The notes beneath the pieces were generated by a model. It was not told the DNA's origin, did no database searches, and saw only the letters and a list, made by a program, of their open reading frames with translations. Below, piece after piece: positions 62,488 through 64,000 of a stretch of DNA of 64,000 nucleotides (position 1 is its first letter; every line of letters starts with the position of its first letter). The position numbers were made by a program, and so were the translations under genes. This DNA is from Bedellia somnulentella (Eukaryota; Arthropoda; Insecta; Lepidoptera; Bedelliidae), in contig OY755191.1 of NCBI GenBank assembly GCA_963576735.1, positions 14,041,608 to 14,105,607 of the forward strand, written 5' to 3'.

Positions 62488-62989
62488 ACAACTGAGTAAT
62501 TTGTCAATTATGTACATAGAAAGTGATATCCTTCAAAATTTTACTTTAAGGACAGAATAGAAGATATTTCACAACAGAAATCCCGAAAGAAAACGTTATA
62601 GTAATCGTCACCACAAAGCCCAGCAGCATTGCAATATCATTAATATCAATTACATAATAATAAAACATACTATATTTGATTACCTATAATAAATGGTCTT
62701 ATTCATATTTATAAGTTAAAAAGTTTTAATTAATTAGTTTTTTTACTTTCCAAAAGGGCCCCAAATTCTAGTGTGCCCAAGGGCCCCAGCCTAGTATAAG
62801 ACGGCCCTGACAAACAGTAAAAGCAATATATTAAAGCCAATATGGGAAATGAAATAGTTACTGACTCAACATGTCGTTGTGACACAATAATAATAGTAAG
62901 TTGAAAAGAGGTATCTTATTTGGTAAATTTCTTCGAAATTTTTAGGGGTATTGTAAAATGGTACATAATTGTAATAATTGTAATATTGT

Positions 62990-64000
62990 AATTTATTATT
63001 AATAACATTTATTCTCGCCTCTCCCATGGCCGAAAAAGAAAATTAAGACAGTCGGTCGGGGTCAGGGACTCAGGTTCAAGAACCGACGGACGATCCGAGC
63101 CGTATCGAGCAGCACCGCTTTCTGCATTTGTGCTGGAACCGAAACGCCACAGAAATCCAACCGCCTGAAGTTGATCGCGAGGCTGGTTGGAATTAACCCG
63201 TTTGCGGACAAAACTATTGGGATTATTTCTGTCGAGGTCACACCCCACATGTCGGTGATCTCGTGAGCCACATCGAGATACTTCCGACGCTTCTCGGTTT
63301 CGGCTTTCACGAGACCCTCGTCATGAGGGATAGTGACATCTACTAGAAATACCCTCGACGGCGACCGATCCCATACCACGATGTCAGGCTTATTCGCTAG
63401 AATAGTCCTGTCCGTGATAACGGATCGGTCCCAATAGATTTTGGCACGGTCGTTTTCTAGGATTGGCTCCGGCAGATACTTGTAATACGGCAGCCTCTGT
63501 TGCAAGAGTCCGTATTTCAGAGCGAGCTCCTGATGTAGGATTTTGGCTGCTTGGTTGTGTCTGTGCAAGTACTCAGTGTTAGCAAGAGCCGAACAACCGG
63601 AAACAACATGCCTAAGTGACTCTCCGGGACGGCCACATGCTCGACAAACGTTTGTGGTACCGTCCTTTAGGATGTATTTCCGATAGTTCCGCGTCTTGAT
63701 AACCTGGTCTTGTATTGCACAGACAAAACCTTCGGTTTCCCCAAAAAGGTTCCCGAAACGCAGCCAATGCAGGGAGGCTTTACGGTCCACGAAAGATTCG
63801 TGAAGTACCTTGTAAAACCTCCCGTGCAGCTCCTTCTCTTTTCATACGGACTCCTCATCAAAGGTGCTAAGTACCTCCGGGGTTCGCCTATTCTGTGAGG
63901 CCAACGATAAGGGGGGTCAGTCTTTTATCACTAGCGACCACCTCTCCCCGAATACTATCATCCGTCATCGTCAAAAAATAGTTTCTGCGGTTGCATAACC
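62990..64000 (-). pseudogene. RLE-type LINE C-terminal fragment, copy B
   Basis: Inverted counterpart of 48960-49915. The frame is uninterrupted from HWLRFGNLFGETEGFVCAIQ through CRACGRPGESLRHVVSGC and KPDIVVWD..VFLVDVTIPHD to RRFLNLSP (63790 to 63062). It lacks the extra base of copy A and continues beyond the right edge. Confidence 0.75.

Larger units (their letters stand above)
58545..62809 (+). mobile_element. hAT transposon (Tip100/Zaphod-like) with nested insertions
   Basis: The ends CAGTACCGTCTT and, on the opposite strand, CAGGGCCGTCTT are followed by GGGGCC-rich subterminal sequence. The 8-bp direct repeat ACAAACAG lies at 58537-58544 and 62810-62817. Internal fragments of transposase are readable (FSETRWSARANAINAL near 60800; a SMKALERTTKHQEMNSRFNF-type segment near 61710). 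It is interrupted by a Copia, a SINE1, a LINE-B end and a MITE. The homologous segment A has the empty site at 50114-50121. Confidence 0.9.

Noticed and set aside
1..64000. CRISPR arrays, operons, ribosome binding sites
   Set aside because: The window is animal nuclear DNA with spliced genes; the regularly recurring sequences are SINEs with target duplications, not spacer-repeat arrays.

Overview
The window looks like nuclear DNA of a lepidopteran (moth or butterfly) or a close relative. It is AT-rich, has short conserved exons split by GT-AG introns, and is packed with nested transposons and SINEs. The protein-coding genes are ordinary animal housekeeping genes. The taxonomic call is an inference from TE types and protein flavour, not from a search.

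Layout of host genes: (1) MCM2, minus strand, exons 278-10096, 3' part off the left edge; (2) PAM16/Magmas, plus, 11189-11572; (3) TMEM169, minus, 13339-15321; (4) an HSD17B10 (scully)-like short-chain dehydrogenase, plus, five exons 16297-28111; (5) ZCCHC10, minus, 37222-39915; (6) PERK/EIF2AK3, which starts on the plus strand (41708-50988) but whose later exons (luminal, transmembrane, kinase P-loop) lie on the MINUS strand at 51433-57762, across a gap of exactly 200 N. Neighbours are mostly head-to-head (MCM2/PAM16, TMEM169/HSD10-like, ZCCHC10/PERK) or tail-to-tail (PAM16/TMEM169).

The rest is largely mobile DNA: an intact Penelope-like element with 340-bp inverted arms in an MCM2 intron; a complete Transib (RAG1-like) transposon with 5-bp target duplication; a CR1-group LINE with intact 983-residue ORF2 in the last intron of the HSD10-like gene; a mariner with matching ends; a hAT element carrying a Copia with two apparently identical LTRs, a SINE, a LINE fragment and a MITE; a PIF/Harbinger fragment; several MITEs; and about 30 copies of one approximately 250-bp SINE (SINE1 here) plus tRNA-derived SINEs (SINE2, SINE3, SINE4).

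Main points for a second look: the HSD10-like protein keeps its fold and splice sites but has lost the catalytic Ser, Tyr and Lys; PERK is split head-against-tail with exon 5 present twice in inverted copies, most simply a mis-oriented contig whose end overlaps its neighbour as a second haplotype carrying a hAT insertion; and SINE1 shares its 3' end with a LINE family present in the same window, suggesting the LINE that mobilises it.
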